64,000 nucleotides of DNA from Erythrobasidium yunnanense (Eukaryota > Basidiomycota > Cystobasidiomycetes > Erythrobasidiales > Erythrobasidiaceae), in NCBI GenBank assembly GCA_001600175.1, contig BCJC01000002.1:1833111-1897110 (forward strand), written 5' to 3'. This document shows, one piece after another, positions 53,992 through 64,000 of this stretch. A program made the position numbers and the translations under genes. The notes beneath the pieces are model-generated. The model ran no database searches. It saw only the letters and a program-made list of their open reading frames with translations, and was not told the origin of the DNA. Positions within the stretch are counted from its first letter, which is position 1; every line of letters begins with the position of its first letter.

Positions 53992-56900
53992 ATGAAGTCA
54001 CATACTACAATGCAGCGGCGGCATGGTCGCCAACATCGCTCGCTGGTTACCACGCCAGTTCTGGCGGTTGCAGCGATTCTCAGCGTGATCCTGCAGGGTT
54101 CTGTGGTCGCTGGACAGATCCTCAGCGCAAGCTTCACGCCGTGCCTCAGCTCTGTAGCGCAAGCTCCCAGTGATCAGCTGCTCAACATCTCGAGCGTATT
54201 TGCTCAGCTCGACCTTACCGGAAATCACGACAGCGCCGAACTGCAAGATCAAGCGATCCTCAGGCTCGTTGCAGAAGGAAACACTGGTATCCAGTCTGAC
54301 GGATTCTCCAATGTCACAAATTACCTCGGTCAGTCTTTCCAGCGCGACCGTCGAAACTGGCTTGGGGCTGACGAGACACTTTTGCATGATAGCTACCTTG
54401 ATCGTCGAAACATCCTTACTCTCCTTCATTCCGTACTCGAATCAATCCAGCCTCTGCTCGGCCGTGCTTACCGCAGCTCTGGACAACTCGACGTCTGGCC
54501 AAACCTTTACCGATGGACGCAGCAATCTCACTTCTGCATCGTATCCGGACCCTGGAGGCTGCCCTTATGGGCCTGGACCTCTTCTGATAGGCTACCAAAT
54601 CCCCCTAGGACGGCTGGGCGACAAGGACTATTACCCACTTTCGACTTTGGCGACGCGCATCCGGGTGCTCGATACTTCGTATCCTCCGCTACAACTAGCT
54701 TGTGTCGATGTTCAAACGACCCCTTACTATACGAGCAAGGATCCGGAGGCTTTGAACGATGCCAGTGCCATCATTCACGATGTAGTGCTTTGGCTTCCAA
54801 TCGCTCTCTTTATCGCTTATGCAGTCATCAACATAATCGCACGCATCTACGCAGCTCATACGTCTGCTCAGCAAGATCGCGAAGCAGCTTTGGCGAGTTC
54901 GCTTAGCGGGAAGCTCGCCAACCTGTCTTTCGCCGAGAGGGTCAAAGAAGTGCTATCTGAAACTGCTACGGGAAGAAGCGTGGTTCGTAGTAGGAGCTTG
55001 ATACGCTTCGTTACTCCTGGAGTTGGCGACGTCTTGTGGATCTTGCAATGGATGGCGCTGGTGGGCATGTGCAGCGTCAGATGGCAAGGCTTCGCCTACC
55101 CTATCTTTGCTCGCGTTGGCTGGAGCATGCTCCTGTTCAGTAGGTGTAAGAACATACAAGTAGAAGGTTAAGCTAAGAATTGTGTCGCAACAGACACTAC
55201 GCTGGTCACGCCAGCTGCAAATCATACCGACCCATCAGCTTCGGTTACAAGATATCCGCCTACAGACTTCCAGTTCAATTCTGTGGATCTCTTCACCGAC
55301 TCCAATTCACCCTTCTATTTCGCACCGCTCTCCACGAGCAACCTGCTCAATGTCCCTTCTACCGCGATGTACAACGACGGCAACGCTTCATCGACTGGTA
55401 TATATCCTCTTCAAGCAGAGACGCAAGGTATTGCCTCATTTGCTGCACATCTAGGTCTGCAGCCTCAAGATCTGTTCGCCAACTGCCTCACCTATTTTGC
55501 AGTTCTTCTGCTGGCAACCTTGGTGTTCACGTTCTTGATACCAGTCGCGTGGCTCCTGGTGCGAAGAGCGGTCGGAGCATCAGGACATGCCAGACATTCA
55601 TCATTAGCAAGAGGGCATGCACCTCAGTATTCTTCCTCGTCATTCGGTGGAGACGGCTATGGCGAAGCGCCGACTGCTAACCTATCCCGTGGTCGGTTTG
55701 ATTCCATTGCTGCATCCTCCTCAAAGGATTTCAACGAGCCCAACAAAAGCTTCAAGAATGCAGGCAGCGCATACGGTGACGGTCCAGTCACACCGTCAAG
55801 TGCTGCGTATCTCCCTTCCATCCGATCTCCGACACGGCAGGGTCGGTCGCACGGCATCCATCGCTGGTGGGCAGGCGACAAAGGCCGTCACTCGCGTTCC
55901 TCTCGTCAATCTCGACACTCCTCTCAAGCTTCTGCCAACGAAGCGCAACATTCTATACCGCCCTCTCTCCCCATCTACCACAGCATTCCATCCTGGTTTG
56001 CATTCTTTCAAGGTTGCGTCGTCCGTCTTGTGATCTTCTTCCATCTTCCCATTACGACTTTCGCTGTATATCAGCTGGCTCACGCCTCAACATCGGCGTC
56101 TTTGGTGACAATCGTATTCGCTACATGCGTTCTCGTCGTGTTCTCCTTGGCCATTCCTGCCTATATCGTCTTCCATGTTCGCAAGACTCTGACTCGCTAC
56201 CTCCAAGACGATACAAACACTCTCCTCGCATACGGTCCAGCCTACAATACATACGCTCAAGACAGCTATACCTTCGCTATGGTCAGGTTTACTGCCAATT
56301 TCGTAGAAGGCTGCGTGGTGGGAGGCGCACAGAATCGTGCGACTGTACAAGTGGCGATTATTTTGGCTGTCGAAATAGTGGAAACTCTTGTCACGGTATG
56401 CTGCTTGTCTAATATGTCTAATACTACCTTCGAGCGGAGCTGACCATGAATATAGTCCATCTGGCTGCCATGGGGCGAAGGCGCTGCACAAGGACCTCTG
56501 CAATTCATCCTCAGCGTATCTCGCATCATCACAGCTGTTCTTCTGATAGTAATCTCACCGAGCGTCTCAGTGGGGTCTATCGCAAGAGGCTGGATTTGCT
56601 ATGTCATTGTCGTCTTACAAGTACTTGTCATTCTCGTCCTGCTTCTTGTGCTACTGTGCAAGATGGCAGAGCTGGGCTTCAGGTTGGCGGGCAAAGTGTC
56701 GTTCGATGAGAGCCGAAACTCCAAGTCTGGCGGATTGTTCGGTGTCTTCAGGAAGAAGGGCGTCCTAGGTTTTAGACGAGGCCGCATGCAGTCTCGACGC
56801 AGGAAGAATACGACAGGCGACTCTAGCCAGACCCGGAATGACTATGCGCACAAAGAGTCCGAGATTGATAATCTAGGAAGTACGCATAGGCAGCGGAGAC

Positions 56901-57832
56901 CGAGCGAGCTGCATCCGCCGCATGGCTACCTGTCTTCCGATAGCAAAGGAGCCAATGCTGGAAGGTATAATCAAGCTGCCGATGACGATGACGCAGGCTA
57001 TATCATGTCTGCATGGCAAGGGTCTGCAGATCCACAAGTTCCTGGCTACATGGCTCCAGGGGCTTACTCTGCAGTGCATACACAGCAAGATACGCCGGGG
57101 TTTTCAGTCGTTCGTGGCGGTCGCGCCAATGACACCAATCCCTACATGCTACAAGACTCAAGGCTGCCTGCCGGAGCATCCGCCCGCCCGACATACGACT
57201 CCCGCTTGTCGCATTGCGGGACTTCTCGCGGTCCACCTCCTGGCATCGACACTTTCTCCACCCCTCTTGAGGACCAGAATGACGGTCGTAATCCTCTCCG
57301 CCGTGCTCGAGCTGCTTCGCAATCGGCGGTAGTCGAGTTTGTTGCGCAAGGTGAAACGTCACCCAACCACGGCATCTCCAGCTCGCAAAGAGACTCCAGA
57401 AGACAGTCTGCTCCCATTCCCGCATCACCTAGGGCCCCCTCGTCTCCCCAGAATACGCGGCGCCCCATCTCTGGCATCGCAACACCTACTTGGAAACGCG
57501 AATCTTCTACTGGCAGTGGGTTCTTCCATAGTCTGTTCAGAGGCAATACGAAGAGTGGAGAGGGCGAGGTCGATGACTGGACGGATTCTGACGATTCAGA
57601 CGTGGAGGAGTTGGCACGATCGCACCGCCGCTGGCCCTTTTCGCGCAACAAGCGCAAATCTTCGCATGGTGCATTCTCTATGCAGAATATTCAGCCCACT
57701 TCGGCTGAGGTGGATGAAGAGGAACGCGCTTTAGAAGCCTGGCGCGACGCGCCGCCTGACGAGCCGTCAAGTGAGCCAGGACCGTCTAGTGGTAAGAGTT
57801 TTGTTGTTGTCAGACAGCCTAATAATCGTTAG
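53992..57832 (+). CDS. TRP-like polytopic membrane protein with lumenal ML-like domain
   Basis: Four exons (53992-54328, 54393-55139, 55194-56395, 56456-57832) encode 1,220 residues. The start holds a signal-anchor (basic TMQRRHGRQHRS, then VLAVAAILSVILQGSVVAG). A lumenal Cys-containing region of about 230 residues resembles the ML-like domain of fungal TRP-type proteins (SASFTPCLSS, CPYGPGPLLIGYQIPLG). Several membrane helices follow (LWLPIALFIAYAVINII; YFAVLLLATLVFTFLIPVAW; ITTFAVYQLA; LVTIVFATCVLVVFSLAIP; a last pair after the third join). A long Ser/Arg/Gly-rich loop lies between helices. The cytosolic tail is about 380 residues, disordered, with acidic SDDSDVEE. YTFAMVRFTANFVEGCVVGG is the best conserved piece. 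Such proteins act in Ca2+ handling, wall stress or flavin transport (Flc/Pkd2/TRP). The exact role is unclear. Confidence 0.72.
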
Positions 57833-58097
57833 ATGCTCTAGAGTAATCTGTAACGAATACGCTTTTTTACCAAGTGTACCATATATAGCTACAATGGACT
57901 GCTGCATCGCGACTGTTTCCATCAGCCAGGAGATATTTTGCAGAGATGCGAGTCGCGAATCTTTTCTTCCTGCATATTTTTGGTCGATGTTCCGGCAGGC
58001 GATAGGAACGGCCGGCGTCTTCGGCATTTGACTGTCTTTGACATCGCTTCACATTATTGGCTGCCTCTCTTTGCGTTCGTTATGATACATTCATCCC

Positions 58098-63477
<5,380 letters not shown>

Positions 63478-63588
63478 TGTTCTTCAGACTTCTTAGACTT
63501 TCTAGAAGTATATAGTGTAGCTCTAGGTATTACATATTGCAGTTCAGTGTTCTCGTACTTCGTAAAGCGAATATGTGTTATGAGTGCT

Positions 63589-64000
63589 TCATCCACCAAG
63601 TCTGTCGGGGTTGTTTCGCCAAACGAGAACCTCGTAGTCCTCTTGTATCGTTACTTCTGTGCCGCCGAACGGTATACGGGCACCTCGAGTGTTCGGCCCA
63701 GTATACCCAGGTACTCGAAGCCCCTCGTACCAAGCACATGCGAAAAAGAGAGGTGTACGACCATCCCTCTCCATCCCAGCAGCAACAGGTACTAGTGTGT
63801 TACATTAGAACGGATCTTGCGCTGTGATCGTGACCGGACTTACTTTCGGTAGATGGCATAACACTGTTACTCATCCGTACCCACTTGTGTACTTCAGGAT
63901 TCTCTAAGAAAGTCTCGTACTTGTCATCCTTCGTCAAGGCATACTCGGATCCCTCCCAAGCGACTCTGATCGGGTTCCTAAGATTAGGGCAGATTTTCGC
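63589..64000 (-). CDS. Partial DM9-domain (DUF3421) protein (5' end outside window)
   Basis: Two exons are visible, from the right edge to 63844, and 63791-63589, with a 52-nt intron (GTAAGT donor, ACTAG acceptor). About 119 C-terminal residues are visible. The second exon reads IPVAAGMERDGRTPLFFACA, then YEGLRVPGYTGPNT, GARIPFGGTE and DYEVLVW. This is the DM9 layout: G-x3-DG, an aromatic-rich strand, xxPG, the PxGG-E turn and the final YEVL. DM9 proteins in animals and protists bind mannose or take part in host-microbe contact; in fungi they are sparsely described. Upstream VAWEGSEYALTK and the repeated W/YALT pattern are not recognised. The gene converges on the ABCC gene, with 111 bp between stops. 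Confidence 0.65.

Overview
The window reads as nuclear DNA of a filamentous or dimorphic basidiomycete, possibly Ustilaginomycotina, though I cannot place it more finely. Thirty protein genes are packed on both strands. Most are broken by short introns of about 45-75 nt, with GTRNGT-type donors, CTGAC/CTAAC branch sites and CAG/TAG acceptors. The recognisable proteins are fungal in type: NAD-specific MTD1, URA4 dihydroorotase, Pkr1, Apd1/Aim32-like, Srk1/Rck2-type kinase, Yor1-type ABCC transporter, Yng2-type ING protein and FHIP. I found no rRNA, tRNA, CRISPR, transposon or virus-like element. Exon limits were worked out by hand from splice signals, reading phase and family conservation, and were checked for frame continuity.

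Layout. 1-1078: 5' part of a disordered protein (-). 2.8-4.9 kb: Asn/Gln-rich secreted GPI-type protein (+). 5.7-11.7 kb: small unknown protein (-), a 1,320-residue FHIP endosome-dynein adaptor (+), and another small unknown (+). 12.2-24.0 kb: a minus-strand block with LSM12, epsin, two charged disordered proteins, an SGNH hydrolase and a 1,358-residue coiled-coil protein. 24.8-30.3 kb: one-carbon and nucleotide metabolism (MTD1, a Nudix ADP-sugar hydrolase, URA4) plus a tiny probable mitochondrial protein. 30.5-36.0 kb: three tandem genes for Arg/Ser/His-rich disordered proteins that share short modules. This is the part that looks least described. 36.2-43.4 kb: RPN11, a GliT-like flavoprotein, ALDH7A1-type dehydrogenase, and an Apd1/Aim32-like Fe-S protein. 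43.7-53.4 kb: Srk1/Rck2 kinase, Pkr1, a zinc-free MDR reductase, an Lpl1/Rog1-type lipase, and a Yng2-type PHD protein. 54.0-63.5 kb: TRP-like membrane protein and a 19-exon ABCC transporter. 63.6-64.0 kb: 3' part of a DM9-domain gene (-).

Genes are not in operons, and neighbours mostly do unrelated housekeeping jobs: proteasome, NuA4 chromatin, endosome/clathrin traffic, V-ATPase assembly, stress signalling, C1 and pyrimidine metabolism, and lysine catabolism. Several pairs are divergent over very short spacers (89 and 117 bp), so they probably share promoters. The strongest leads are the tandem disordered-protein family, a 4-nt microexon in the Nudix gene, a possible two-start (mitochondrial/cytosolic) MTD1, and a fungal DM9 protein at the right edge.
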